Source: Pratylenchus scribneri | Taxonomy: Eukaryota; Nematoda; Chromadorea; Rhabditida; Pratylenchidae | DNA length: 64,000 bases | Direction of reading: 5' to 3' | Assembly: GCA_030063045.1 (NCBI GenBank) | Contig: JAQSEB010000001.1 | Span: 2,542,001-2,606,000 of the forward strand | Translations under genes and position numbers: made by a program | Part shown: positions 31,501-43,082 of the stretch, piece by piece | Numbering within the stretch: position 1 is the first letter of the stretch | Layout: each line of letters begins with the position of its first letter | Notes under the pieces: generated by a model | Database searches by the model: none | Seen by the model: only the letters and a program-made list of their open reading frames with translations | Told to the model about the DNA's origin: nothing

Positions 31501-34368
31501 GTCCGTTGAGAAGTGCGGTTGACAGTGTCACATTCATTGCTGAACATTTTAGGCGTGAAGAGGCGGATCAGCAGGTAAAAAAATTCATTTGACAAAAATA
31601 TAGTGTCAATGAAAACTAAATAAATTCAATATAAAATTGGCCCCCTTTGCTCTACAATATTTTGGAAGAGAAATCTGTATTTTCTGGAATGAAAATCAGA
31701 ACAAAACAAAAACATTTTCCGGAATGAAAATCAGAACAAAACAAAAACATTTTCCGGAATGAAAATCAGAACAAAACAAAAACATTTTCCGGAATGAAAA
31801 TCAGAACAAAACAAAAACATTTTCCGGAATGAAAATCAGAAAAAAACAAAAACATTTTCCGGAATGAAAATCAGAACAAAACAAAAACATTTTCCGGAAT
31901 GAAAATCAGAACAAAACAAAAACATTTTCCGGAATGAAAATCAGAACAAAACAAAAACATTTTCCGGAATGAAAATCAGAACAAAACAAAAACATTTTCC
32001 GGAATGAAAATCAGAACAAAACAAAAACATTTTCCGGAATGAAAATCAGAACAAAACAAAAACATTTTCCGGAATGAAAATCAGAACAAAACAAAAACAT
32101 TTTCCGGAATGAAAATCAGAACAAAACAAAAACATTTTCCGGAAAGGAAATCAGAACAAAACAAAAACATTTTCCGGAAAGGAAATCAGAACAAAACAAA
32201 AACATTTTCCGGAAAGGAAATCAGAACAAAACAAAAACATTTTCCTGAATTCTCTCAATTTAATATTTAATCAAACCAATTCCCCTTTCTTTTTAATCTT
32301 TTTTCATATTTTTTAGAAATTCGACTATTTCTATTTACATGCTATTTTTTTCCTCCAAAAAAAACTTTTTTTCCGCCAAAAAAATCTTTTTTACCGCCAA
32401 GACTTTTTTTCCTCCAAAATCACTTTTTTACCGCCAATACCTCTTTTTCCTCCAAAAATCACTTTTTTACCGCCAATACCTCTTTTTCCTCCAAAAATAA
32501 CTTTTTTACCGCCAATGACCCCAAAAATGAAATTTTTGTTTTTTTTTTCTAAAAATCATAAAGTAAAGTGGAATGAAGCTCTCTCAGCCAATAAGAAATA
32601 ATCTTATTAGCTTTGAAAAATCTTTTTTTAGCCCTGATCCTAATCTTACGATATCCTTATCCCTATCGTTGACCCCTGAAACCCTGCTCCGACCCTTAGT
32701 CCTTAGCCCCTAGAACCCATGCTCTGACCCTAACCTACCCTAACCATAGCCCTTAGCCCCTAGGACCCATGCTCCGACCCTAACCTACCCTAACCCTAGC
32801 CCATAGTCCCTAGATCCGATGCTCCAATCCGTGTCTAAGTCCTAAATAGTTGCCCTAAAACATATTTTGAATAAAAAATTTTAGATTTTTTTGAGCATTG
32901 AACGTTTGAAATGGGTTGGATGATTTTTAGGAAAAAAAATCAAAAATTTCATTTTTGGGGTCATTGGCGGTAAAAAAGTTATTTTTGGAGGAAAAAGAGG
33001 TATTGGCGGTAAAAAAGTGATTTTTGGCGGAAAAAAAGTTTTTTTTGGAGGAAAAAAAGGTTATCACCAGTGTTTTCCTGTTCCAACTTTTTTTAATCTG
33101 TTCTGTTCCTGTTCTGTTCTCGGAACATGGAACAGTCTAATTGTTCTGTTCCTGTTCTCTGTTCCAACTTGGAACAGGAACAGGAATAGGAACAGGAACA
33201 GGAACAGAACAGATTTTCTGTTCTTAAACTGTTCCAAAGGAGAAAATTTTTTTAAAAAAATTTTAGAGAAAATTTTATCTTTTTTATTTTTTTTCCTCAA
33301 TTTTTAATAAAAATAAAAACATCAAAGTGAAAGTAAAAAAAGATGGCAAGTACCAACTAAAAAGGAGTATCATTTCATACATATCATCAACCATAAATCT
33401 TGCGAAAATTTCTTTTTTGACCAAAAATATTCGGCGTAAAATGAACAATTCGGGTCCCTCTTTGATAATAAATTTCACAAAAAAAAAACAAAAAAAAAAT
33501 TCAAGTCTTTAATTAATGCTTTTCAGGAACTAAACCACCAATCGGTGGGGTTGGGGAAGATGGATGAATTCCCTTTGAAAAATGTAAAAAAAAGTAAATG
33601 GTGATCCTTTAGTTTAATGTATGTATTTAGATCCAAATTTTTGGCCATATTTTGGGTTGGCATTGGAAATTTGAGAAAGAACAAAATAAAAGCCCCAAGA
33701 AAATTCAAAAATTTTATTCCCTCCCCGGTAATTTCCCATGATTTACGAGTTCCTCAGGAACAGTCTAGGAACAGCCAATTCTGCTCTATTCCTGTTCTAT
33801 TCCTGTTCCAAAAAATTTTCAAACTGTTCTGTTCCTGTTCTGTTCTAAATCGTGGAACAGGAACAGGGACAGGAACAGGAACAGAACAGGACAGGAACAG
33901 AACAGAATCAGAGGAACAGGGAAAACACTGGTTATCACTTTCTATTTTGGAGAATTTTACACATAATTAAATTAAAAAAGCTCTTTTATTGACACCCTAG
34001 AATTCGAAAATATGTAAGGATTATTCCCCTCCATTTCAAACAAAAGAAAAATGATATTTCCTTAGGCAAATCAGTGTTCACTTACCCCATTTTATTTAAA
34101 TATGTTACTGTATGCAAAAGGGGGGGGGGGTGAATGACATCTCCCCATTCAATTTACTTTTATTATTAAATTAATATTAAAATTAGAAATTTAAATTAAA
34201 TTAATTAATATTCATTTTCAGGTGATCGAAGATTGGAAATATGTTTCCGTTGTTTTGGATCGAATTTTCCTGATCACTTTCACTGTTGTTTGCTTTCTTG
34301 GCTGTGTGTTGATCATTTTCAGGGCTCCAACAATTTATGATTCGACACCAGCTTTGGATAAAACATAA
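28559..34368 (+). CDS. Nicotinic acetylcholine receptor alpha-type subunit
   Basis: About twelve exons. The extracellular domain begins [20 protein letters not shown], then [33 protein letters not shown] and [14 protein letters not shown]. The Cys-loop is [15 protein letters not shown], and [10 protein letters not shown] follows. The vicinal cysteines in [10 protein letters not shown] mark an alpha-type subunit. TM1 [18 protein letters not shown] is followed by GEK and the pore helix [20 protein letters not shown], which has the cation-channel signature. A basic M3-M4 loop follows, and the last exon (34222-34368) encodes TM4. The 5' end is uncertain: the ATG at 28559 puts about 50 residues before the hydrophobic leader. 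The last intron (31576-34221) is packed with repeats. Subunit identity within the UNC-38/UNC-63/ACR group is unresolved. Confidence 0.88.
29964..30209. mobile_element. Short inverted-repeat element in nAChR intron
   Basis: The left end TGGTTTGTCCTAGACCCCCA, continuing to ATCGATAGATTTCT, is matched imperfectly by the reverse complement of the right end (TGGTTGCTAGGCCCCCAAAC .. TTGATAGATTTCT). The arms are about 50 bp and the total length about 246 bp. Target duplications are not clear. It fits a decayed MITE. Confidence 0.55.
31684..32245 (+). repeat. 35-bp satellite, array 1 (nAChR last intron)
   Basis: About 16 near-perfect copies of a 35-bp unit that starts GGAATGAAAATCAGAACAAA and ends ACAAAAACATTTTCC, so each junction forms the palindrome TTCCGGAA. 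The last three units read GGAAAGGAAATCAG instead. Same repeat as at 37657-39200 and 46700-47738 but in the opposite orientation. Confidence 0.95.
32351..33052. mobile_element. Foldback element with long simple arms
   Basis: The left arm (about 32351-32559) is built of TCCTCCAAAAA..CTTTTTTACCGCCAA units. The right arm (about 32920-33052) is its reverse complement (TTGGCGGTAAAAAAG .. TTTTGGAGGA), sharing also the block around GACCCCAAAAATGAAATTTT. The centre (about 32635-32830) has roughly three 50-bp repeats rich in CCCTAACC/CCTTAGCCCCTAG. No coding capacity. Confidence 0.7.
33068..33930. mobile_element. hAT-type non-autonomous element with 8-bp TSD
   Basis: The left end CAGTGTTTTCCTGTTCC and the reverse complement of the right end (CAGTGTTTTCCCTGTTCC) form terminal inverted repeats starting with the hAT-like CAGTG. 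Identical 8-bp duplications GTTATCAC flank it (33060-33067 and 33931-33938). Subterminal DNA on both sides is dense in CTGTTC/GGAACAG, which folds on itself. The interior (about 33240-33740) is AT-rich and has no transposase. It inserted 7-8 bp to the right of the foldback element. Confidence 0.85.
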
Positions 34369-35035
34369 CAAAGAAAAAGAAGATTGGAAAAATGCGGGTA
34401 TTTCATCAAAAAATCCATCCTTTTATATTTCCATATTTGAATAAAAAATATTTAAACAATTTATAAAGGGCAATGGATTGGAAGGATTTGGGGAACAAAA
34501 ATCATTGAAAAGAAAGGAATTTAAATTCCCTATTATTGCTGCCAATGATTGATCACCGAATAAAAAGAAAGCCAAATGGATAAACTAACTTAGATAAGAT
34601 ATCTCCGGCGGATGTCATATTCCACCTTCTCTATTTGAATCGATGATTTAACGTTTAACCCATCCTTCCCCCAAAATACCCAAAATTCAATGTGCCAATG
34701 GATTGTGATCCCTTCTGCAATTGTTCATGGCTTTTTTTCCTCTTCCACCACTTCTTTTTCATGCCCCCAACATTCGATCGAATTCAGCTCATCAGCTGCT
34801 GCTATTTCTACGGTTGTTTCCGCTGTTCCAATGATTCCACGCCAATTGCCACCTTTTCCCCCGGGGGCAAACAGCAAAAATTCCTTCAACTCTTTTGACT
34901 CCTCTGGCATTGGGCCTTTCTTTTTTGTCTTTTTCCTGATTGACCCGCTGAACCAATTTTTTTCCAATTCCCTCAATTTAATTAGAAATTCTGTTAAAAT
35001 AACAAAAACATTCCTCTCATCCGAAGAAGGCAATA
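34369..35035. other. Spacer between nAChR and DEG/ENaC genes
   Basis: About 670 bp with no gene. A plus-strand ORF (34690-35076) is Ser/Phe-rich and unrecognised. The two channel genes are head-to-tail; the spacing is longer than a typical SL2 operon gap. Confidence 0.45.
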
Positions 35036-38000
35036 ATGCCGGATGTGGAGGCCAAAATTCGATCGAGGAACAGTAGTACGACCAGCGACCCCCGAATTGG
35101 GGTGAATCGTTGGAGGAGTAGAGGAAGTAATGAACCAGGTCCGGCACCGGGTGTATCAACGGAGGATGAATTCAAGCCGAGGAAAAAGCCAAGTAAGCAA
35201 CATCCGGCCGAACAGAAGAAGGCGGTCATGATGAAAATGGGATCACTGGAGAATAAAGAAAGGGGCGATGCCTTCAAAAGAAATCCACGATCGATGATCA
35301 GACGATTCTCGAGGGCGGCATCCTTCAAAAGGGCGCGTGAGTTCTTTTTTGAATAATGATGGCCTAAAATGGCAACTGTTAAGGCCAACGATTTCCGGTG
35401 CTCGATTTGAAAGGCATTTTGAATCAATTCGAGAAACATTCCACAATTCACGGCATTTGCCACGCTGGGCTGGCGCCCAACAATAAATGGAAACATTTTT
35501 GGTTGGGCGTATTCACAGTGTGTTTTGCCATTTTGATTGTCCAAACAATTTATCAAGTTGTCAAATTCTTTCATTACCCAAAAACCGTTGATCTTGATGT
35601 GAGTGCCCACTTTGGATTATCCAAAATTCATTCATTCAAAAATTCAGCTCAAATTTGAAATGACCGAATTCCCAGCAGTCACAATTTGCAATTTGAATCC
35701 ATATAAGGCGTCAGCAATCAGCAGGGATAAATCGGCGCAGGCAACAGTGAGTTTGAAATTGTAAATTTACCAATTGGTTATGGCAATAAAAAAGCCCTAG
35801 AGGAGAAAATATTATATATTTAAATCAAATGGATTTTGATCATTTTCCTTAAAATAGAGCCATAAATTCAAAATACGCAAAAATTATTTCCTTTAATTAA
35901 TAATCTCCCTACCTAAAAATTATCTCACTCAAATTAATCCACATAGATAGATGCTATGGAAACGGCGTTGCATGATTCGGACGAAGATGTCACCGAAATG
36001 GTTCCAGTCGTTCAAAAAACAGGTTCCTTCTCAATTTGGCCAATTTTGAATTATTCCGGCCCATTTCCAGTAGAAAGGAATAAAAGGGAACCAAAAACTC
36101 GACGAAATATGGAAGACGTGAAGCAGGCAATCAGCCAAATTGGCGATCGTCGCTATCTTCAAGTGTATGCCCAATGCTATTGTGAAATGAATCGACTTTC
36201 CTCTGTTCGCCGCGGGGGCAGTTGCTATCCGGCCTACAAAGTTTATCGTACAAATATAATATTTAATCATTCTTTTATTGTTAGGGTCGAGTCTCCTTCA
36301 TGTACCAAGCCGGCCAAGAACTTCGAATGTTTTACCCGGCAAAATGTCTTTGCCAATTGGATTGGGTGGCCAAAGCCCTGTGGCCATGTTTTCCATGTGA
36401 ATTTGGAGATGTCTACCTCATTTGAATATATTTATTCTAGATAATACTTGGAAAGAGCATATTTGCACGGAATGTGTGGATTTGGCTGGCCATTGTCCAA
36501 TGCGATTTTTGAATTATCGAACGGTTGGCCAAAATGGCAGGAATCGAAGTGGCCTTTACGCAATTGAGACGCTGGACCAAGGATTGGATGTTTGCATTTG
36601 CCATCGACAATATAATCATTGTGTCCAAAATAATTTGAATGGACAAATCCCCGAAATATTGCCCAGTGATGCATTGGATGTGCTCAATTTAACGAGGCAA
36701 ATTGGATGATAAATAAAAATAAATATATTTAATTTTAGTAATTTCATGGACCAAAGTCGATATGGCACAAAAAAGCCGTTGGTTCCGGCCGCAGTGCATG
36801 CAGTTTTGAGAAAAGAGGAGGAAAAAATTGTGGAAACTCAAAAGAAGGAAGCACAAAAAGAGGCACTCGGATTCAAGAATTTGACGGATGAAATTGCCAT
36901 CAAAGGGCAGGCACGTCAAAATTTGATCTACGCAATGGGGGAGAAAAGTGAGGAGGAAAGAACGGAATTGTCCCAACCAATGGAAGAAATGATCCTAAAA
37001 TGTTCATTCAATCAAAAGGATTGTGACATTAAAAAGTAATTTTAAATTAAATTGTCCATTCAATTGAATATTTCCTGCAGAGATTTCAAATTGTACCTTG
37101 ACCCAACCTATGGAAATTGTTACACATTTAATTGGGACCGAAGTGCGCAAGTGACGGCACACCGAGCCGGCGCCAATTTTGGTCAAATTTCACCCAATCT
37201 TTTTGACACTATTTTGCCTCCTTTTTAGGTCTCAAAGTTTTGGTTTACGCCAATGTTTCGGAATATTTGCCCACAACGGAGGCTATAGGTTTTCGTATCA
37301 CCGTCCATGACAAATGGACAGTCCCATTTGTGGATGCATTTGGCTATAATGCTCCAACCGGAATGCTCTCATCATTTGGCGTTCGAATGGTTCGTCAGAA
37401 ATGGGAATTTATTCCAAAATTTACAAAATTATTTAGAAAAAATTTTTCCGACTTGAACATCCTTATGGGCATTGTCGAACAGGGGAGGAGAGGGAATTGC
37501 CGGATTGGTACATTTATCCAGGATATAATTATTCAGTGGAGGGATGTCATCGAAGTTGCACACAACAAGAAGTGGGTGATTTGAATTGAATATTGGACAG
37601 ATATTTTTATTAAATTTGATAACAATTGAATTGAGGGAAATTTGGCTAAAATTTTTCAGGAAAATGTTTTGTTTTGTTCTGATTTCATTCCGGAAAATGT
37701 TTTTGTTTTGTTCTGATTTCATTCCGGAAAATGTTTTTGTTTTGTTCTGATTTTCTTTCCGGAAAATGTTTTTGTTTTGTTCTGATTTTCTTTCCGGAAA
37801 ATGTTTTTGTTTTGTTCTGATTTTCTTTCCGGAAAATGTTTTTGTTTTGTTCTGATTTCTTTCCGGAAAATGTTTTTGTTTTGTTCTGATTTTTCATTCC
37901 GGAAAATGTTTTTGTTTTGTTCTGATTTTTATTCCGGAAAATGTTTTTGTTTTGTTCTGATTTCTTTCCGGAAAATGTTTTTGTTTTGTTCTGATTTTCA

Positions 38001-40605
38001 TTCCGGAAAATGTTTTTGTTTTGTTCTGATTTTCATTCCGGAAAATGTTTTTGTTTTGTTCTGATTTTCATTCCGGAAAATGTTTTTGTTTTCTTCTGAT
38101 TTTCTTTCCGGAAAATGTTTTTGTATTGTTCTGATTTTCATTCCGGAAAATGTTTTTGTTTTGTTCTGATTTTCATTCCGGAAAATGTTTTTGTTTTGTT
38201 CTGATTTTCTTTCCGGAAAATGTTTTTGTTTTATTCTGATTTTCTTTCCGGATAATGTTTTTGTTTTGTTCTGATTTTCATTCCGGAAAATGTTTTTGTT
38301 TTGTTCTGATTTTCTTTCCGGAAAATGTTTTTGTTTTGTTCTGATTTTCATTCCGGAAAATGTTTTTGTTTTATTCTGATTTTCTTTCCGGGAAATGTTT
38401 TTGTTTTGTTCTGATTTTCATTCCGGAAAATGTTTTTGTTTTATTCTGATTTTCTTTCCGGATAATGTTTTTGTTTTGTTCTGATTTTCATTCCGGAAAA
38501 TGTTTTTGTTTTGTTCTGATTTTCTTTCCGGAAAATGTTTTTGTTTTGTTCTGATTTTCATTCCGGAAAATGTTTTTGTTTTGTTCTGATTTTCATTCCG
38601 GAAAATGTTTTTGTTTTGTTCTGATTTTTATTCCGGAAAATGTTTTTGTTTTGTTCCGATTTTCATTCCGGAAAATGTATTTGTTTTGTTCTGATTTTTA
38701 TTCCGGAAAATCTTTTTGTTTTGTTCTGATTTTCATTCCGGAAAATGTTTTTGTTTTGTTCTGATTTTTATTCCGGAAAATGTTTTTGTTTTGTTCTGAT
38801 TTCTTTCCGGAAAATGTTTTTGTTTTGTTCTGATTTTCATTCCGGAAAATGTTTTTGTTTTGTTCTGATTTTCATTCCGGAAAATGTTTTTGTTTTGTTC
38901 TGATTTTCATTCCGGAAAATGTTTTTGTTTTCTTCTGATTTTCTTTCCGGATAATGTTTTTGTTTTGTTCTGATTTTCATTCCGGAAAATGTTTTTGTTT
39001 TATTCTGATTTTCATTCCGGAAAATGTTTTTGTTTTGTTCTGATTTTCTTTCCGGAAAATGTTTTTGTTTTGTTCTGATTTTCATTCCGGAAAATGTTTT
39101 TGTTTTATTCTGATTTTCATTCCGGAAAATGTTTTTGTTTTGTTCTGATTTTCTTTCCGGAAAATGTTTTTGTTTTATTCTGATTTTCATTCCGGAAAAC
39201 TTAATCAAATAAATGAATTAAGGTTGTCCGAAATTGTGGATGTGCTGATCCAATGTCGCCGATGCCGCCAAAAGCGCATCGATGTGCAATGAAGGATCGA
39301 AAGGCGAGGGAATGTATCCAAAAAACGAGTGGCAATTTGAGTGCCCTCATTGCCGAAGAACATTTGGACAGTTGCAAATGCCCATTGCCCTGCTAGTTTG
39401 TTCATTTCATTGTTCAATACCATTTCCATTCTACAGTGAAACTGCCTATGAATTGACATATTCGGCGGCACGATGGCCTTCGGGCACAGCAAAATTGATG
39501 GAATGCGAAAGTTCTGATGAATTATGCATGGAAAAATATCGAATAAATGGAGCATTAATTCAAGTTTTCTATGAGGTGAGCTACAATTATTTTACAAATA
39601 TTTGTAATTAAAATAATATTCAGGAATTCAACTATCAAACATTGACGGAAAATGCAGCATACAGTGTGAGTACCATCCATCATAAATGAATACATTCATA
39701 TTTCACATTCAGTTAACCAGTTTAATCGCTGATTTGGGTGGTTTATCCGGCCTTTGGATTGGCATTTCCGTTGTTAGCATTTTGGAAGTTGTCCAATTGA
39801 TTTGGTTTTGCATGGAATATATTCATAAGAAAAAGTGGGTTCCAATCAATTCAATCCAATTTAATACCCAAAAAGGACAACCGATTTGTTGGCAATGGTT
39901 CGGGGAAGGCGACATTCAACGACCGATGAGGAGGAAGAATCAGATCCGGAGCCAAGGAAGAAGCCCAGCTCAACTTCATCCACATTCCATCCCAGGACTG
40001 CTTCCGGCGATACTCGCTCCCTCAAATCCCTTCGCTCAATGCGTTCATTTTTACAACAACCGGCAATCGGTGAAATTTACCCACCAGGACTTCGAGTTAA
40101 AGGGGCAAGTTATTTTTGGGAAATTGTCCTAATTAAAAACATATTTTAATAGGAAATTGTGCATTCCCATAGCAGTGGCTCATCCACCCCATATTTGGCA
40201 CCCAGCGTTGAATTGCCGTGCACTTGCCTTTATGGGGCACGTGGCCAAATTGTTTTCATGAAGCCACTTTGCCCCTTTCATGGATATATGGTTAGGAGGA
40301 TGATGAGGAGGAAGAGTGAAAGTGATGAAGATGAGGAGGAAGACATGGACGATGGATTGGAGGAAGGGCCACTGCTGACAGCCGAAGAGGTGGAAGCATT
40401 GAGGAGGGAGGCCGAATTGGAGAGAATTGAATCAGCAACGGAGGAGGAGGAAAAAGCCGAGGAAGAAGATGGCCAAAATGTGGATGATGATGGAAAAATG
40501 GAAGAGGAAGATGAGGGAGGAGGCAATGATGAGGAAGGGGAAATTGGGGAGGAGGAATCATCATCGAGCACATCCGATCCAACGAGAAGTGGAAATCAAC
40601 AATAA
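35036..40605 (+). CDS. DEG/ENaC-family cation channel (degenerin-like)
   Basis: About 17 exons. The intracellular N-terminus is basic, then comes [14 protein letters not shown], the conserved pre-TM1 HG motif. TM1 is [19 protein letters not shown], followed by [16 protein letters not shown], the ENaC post-TM1 signature. The cysteine-rich ectodomain includes [40 protein letters not shown] and [19 protein letters not shown]2 and the selectivity filter read [21 protein letters not shown] (GLS filter intact). The C-tail has [35 protein letters not shown] and a long Glu/Asp tail. It should form a Na+-permeable, perhaps mechanosensory or motor-neuron, channel of the UNC-8/DEL/MEC type; which one is unresolved. 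One intron (36697-36738) has a GC donor and another holds satellite array 2. Confidence 0.9.
37657..39200 (-). repeat. 35-bp satellite, array 2 (DEG/ENaC intron)
   Basis: About 44 copies of the 35-bp unit in the orientation opposite to array 1 (TTTTCATTCCGGAAAATGTT ..). Units are more diverged than in arrays 1 and 3, with TTTCTTTCC, TTATTCC and GATAATG variants, and some higher-order alternation. It fills nearly the whole intron between CHRSCTQQE and VVRNCGC. Apparent ORFs on both strands are repeat artefacts. Confidence 0.95.
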
Positions 40606-41457
40606 AAATCCAATTAAATTGTTCAAATACATTTGCCTCAATCAAATTAAATTTATAATATTTGTAAATATTCAGACAAATTTACTATAAAATTTTTATT
40701 ATTTTTCTTTATACAAAAATGGATTGCATCGAGGTAGCAAAAATATAAGCACAAATATTATTGAAAAAATGTTCACAGAATATTGGCATTGATAATAAAT
40801 TATTTGAAAAAAATAGATTTTATTTTGTTTTTGCCCTTTCAAAAAAGATGGTTGTTGATTGTCATTTCCCCGCAACAGCCGCCGCCAATCATTGCGCAGA
40901 TGGCATGGGAAGATATATGGTAAAAGGAGGGAAAGAAGTGGATTTTGGTTGGATGGGCAGAAACAATTTAAAGAGGATAGAGGGAAAGTGGTTTTGTTGT
41001 TGGCTTTTGGCGGATCGGCGGCAGAGCACAATTTATTCCCCAAATATTTTGTGACCAAAATGGCAAATTGTGTGCGGCTGACAGATTCAAATCTTGTCGT
41101 CGGCGGTCGGTTTGGGTCAAAAGGTAGTGGCGAGAAGGAAAGAAGAATCAACATGGTTGGAATGGGCGCCAGAGGGCAGCGGCGGAATGTGCTTCATTTT
41201 GGTCTTCTCGCCTTTCATCTTTCAAGGCCAATCGCCATGGCTTTATCTCCTCTTCCATTTTGTTGTTTTCCCGATTTCCGTCACCACTTTTCGCCAGCCT
41301 TCGTCCATTTTCTTCCTCCTCGTATTTTGGCAATTTTCTTCTTTCTTCTCTTCCATCTATTCCAACTTCCTCTGATCTACTTCTCCGTTTTCTATTGTTG
41401 ATTGGAGGATTACTAAATAAATAAATAAATAAAATGGATTAATTTTATATATTTCCT
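40606..41457. other. Convergent intergenic region; unrecognised ORF
   Basis: A plus-strand ORF of 180 codons (about 40859-41401) has no domain I recognise and ends in F/L-rich low-complexity sequence, so I do not call a gene. Both neighbouring genes end here. Confidence 0.4.
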
Positions 41458-43082
41458 TTACCAATTTTGGATTATTCCATTGTTATCCCCTTCTTCCTCC
41501 TCTTCTCCCCTCCATTCCCCTGAACAATGCCCCTCATCGGGTGATGATCCAGTGGCAGTTGCTTCTTCACAATTTGCCTTTGAATTCAATTCCCCATTCC
41601 TTCCATTTTGTTCGCCATTTTCATTCCTTTCAACAATTCCATTTGTGTTGATGCCAAATTTGTCCGCATTCATTTGGCCATTTCCAAAAAGGCCAGCAGC
41701 CATTGCTTGAACGGCCAAAATGTTGACAGGATTTGGCAAAATTGGCGAAGGGAAAATGGAGGATTGATTGGGCAAAGTAGGTGGCACATTTGATGAAGCG
41801 GAGGCAACGGCAGCGGAAATTGCGGCTTGCAAATTTTCATTCAAAATTGGAGAGGCGAAACGTGATTGGCCAATTTGATGGGGGAATGAATTGATGGGAG
41901 GAATGAGGCCAGCAGATTGGCCAAATAATCGGGCAGAAGCCTTAAAAATTGATATATTTTGAATTAAGTATTTTTGCCATACAATTTGGGTCATTATGGA
42001 ATCAGCATTTGAATGTGAGGAATTAATCAATGATGGCATCCTCAAATTATGGCCAAAACCACCAATTCCGAACATCCGAATATTTTGTTGAATATTTGTT
42101 GGCAAATTCACTGGCAATGGACTGCCAATTTTGCAGGCCAATTGGCCATTCATTAGACGAGGAAAAAGGCCACCAAGAGTGGCGGCCATTGGCAATGTTT
42201 GAGGCAAAAATGTAGGAGGCAGAATATTGGCCGATGGAAGATTGGGGGAAAGTAGGAAATTGGAGGCAGGGGCACCGGTGATTGGATGATTAATTTTGTT
42301 GGAATTTGAATTGGAAATACATCGACGATTTTCAATGCAATTTTTTCGGCTGGTCCCATTTTGATTGGGCAAATGATCAAGGCCAGATCCGGGCCTAATT
42401 CTCTTTGGAATTGGAATATATTGACCTAAAAATGATATTAAGAACAATCAATAATTGATGGGAATGGACCATTCAAATATTTTGAAGCATTCCTCGAATC
42501 CCTTGGCCCATCCACGGTCACTTTGACCACATTTGGGACAATAATCAACTGAAATATATTTAAATTAAATATAAATTTGGGTAATTTGCCTGGGAATGAG
42601 GTTGAGTGAAAATTGTAATGCTCAAATTGAAATTTTTGCCCCTTCCACTTTTGCCAACAAAACGAAGATCACTGAACCGGGCCAATTGCCCGTTGAATTC
42701 GGCCATATTATTCTTCACATCCGCACAATAGTTCTCATCATTTCCGGCCGAAATGCAAACTTTTGTGCCTTAAAAAATAAATTTAATTAATTTAAGGGAA
42801 ATTGGCTAATGAATTCGACCATCTTGGATTGGGAAAAAAGCGAGAACAACAAATGGTGTTGGAAGTGATTTGTTCGAGCTGAAAATAATGGGGAATTGGA
42901 ATTGGTCAACAATGTTAATTTGTTAACCGCCAATGTGTTGGCAATGTTGAACAGAACACATCCGGATGGCCAGTCCTTTGTAATCGACATTGGCCCGAAA
43001 TGCGACGCATTGTCTCTTCGGCACAATCCAAGGCACGTTCCCATTGTGGAAGGGAATTTTCGTTGATTGAATTTGTGGACAT
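41458..43082 (-). CDS. rnt-1: RUNX-family transcription factor (RNT-1/CBF-alpha)
   Basis: About six exons on the minus strand. The Runt domain spans most of the first four: HPDVFCSTLPTHWRSNKSLP, then KVCISAGNDENYCADVKNN, FSDLRFVGKSGRGKNFNLSI, and VVKVTVDGPRDSR. These match the DNA-binding Runt domain, including the RFVG-SGRGK loop and the DGPR motif. The remaining 300 or so residues are P/N/S/A-rich with no domain, as usual for RUNX. The annotated end reads NGIIQNW, so I do not see the WRPY-type Groucho-binding tail. The intron at 42549-42589 uses a GC donor, and a second splice (about 41943-41984) removes an in-frame segment. Expected role: nuclear regulator of cell proliferation in seam or blast cells, binding DNA with CBF-beta. 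Confidence 0.9.

Noticed and set aside
31684..32245. CRISPR-like regular repeats
   Set aside because: Units are contiguous 35-bp tandem repeats with no unique spacers, in a eukaryotic intron.
32635..32830. Telomeric repeat tract
   Set aside because: CCCTAACC-like motifs occur but as part of a roughly 50-bp repeat, not as a simple TTAGGC array, and they sit inside a foldback element.
37657..39200. Long ORFs on both strands (up to 123 codons) rich in [20 protein letters not shown] or CFCFVLIF repeats
   Set aside because: They are translations of the 35-bp satellite. 35 is not a multiple of 3, so every frame cycles, and the region lies inside the DEG/ENaC intron.
40278..40645. Ser- or His/Pro-rich minus-strand ORFs
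   Set aside because: Antisense of the acidic C-terminal tail of the DEG/ENaC gene.
40859..41401. 180-codon plus-strand ORF
   Set aside because: No recognisable domain, overlapping open frames, F/L-rich end; lies between two convergent genes.
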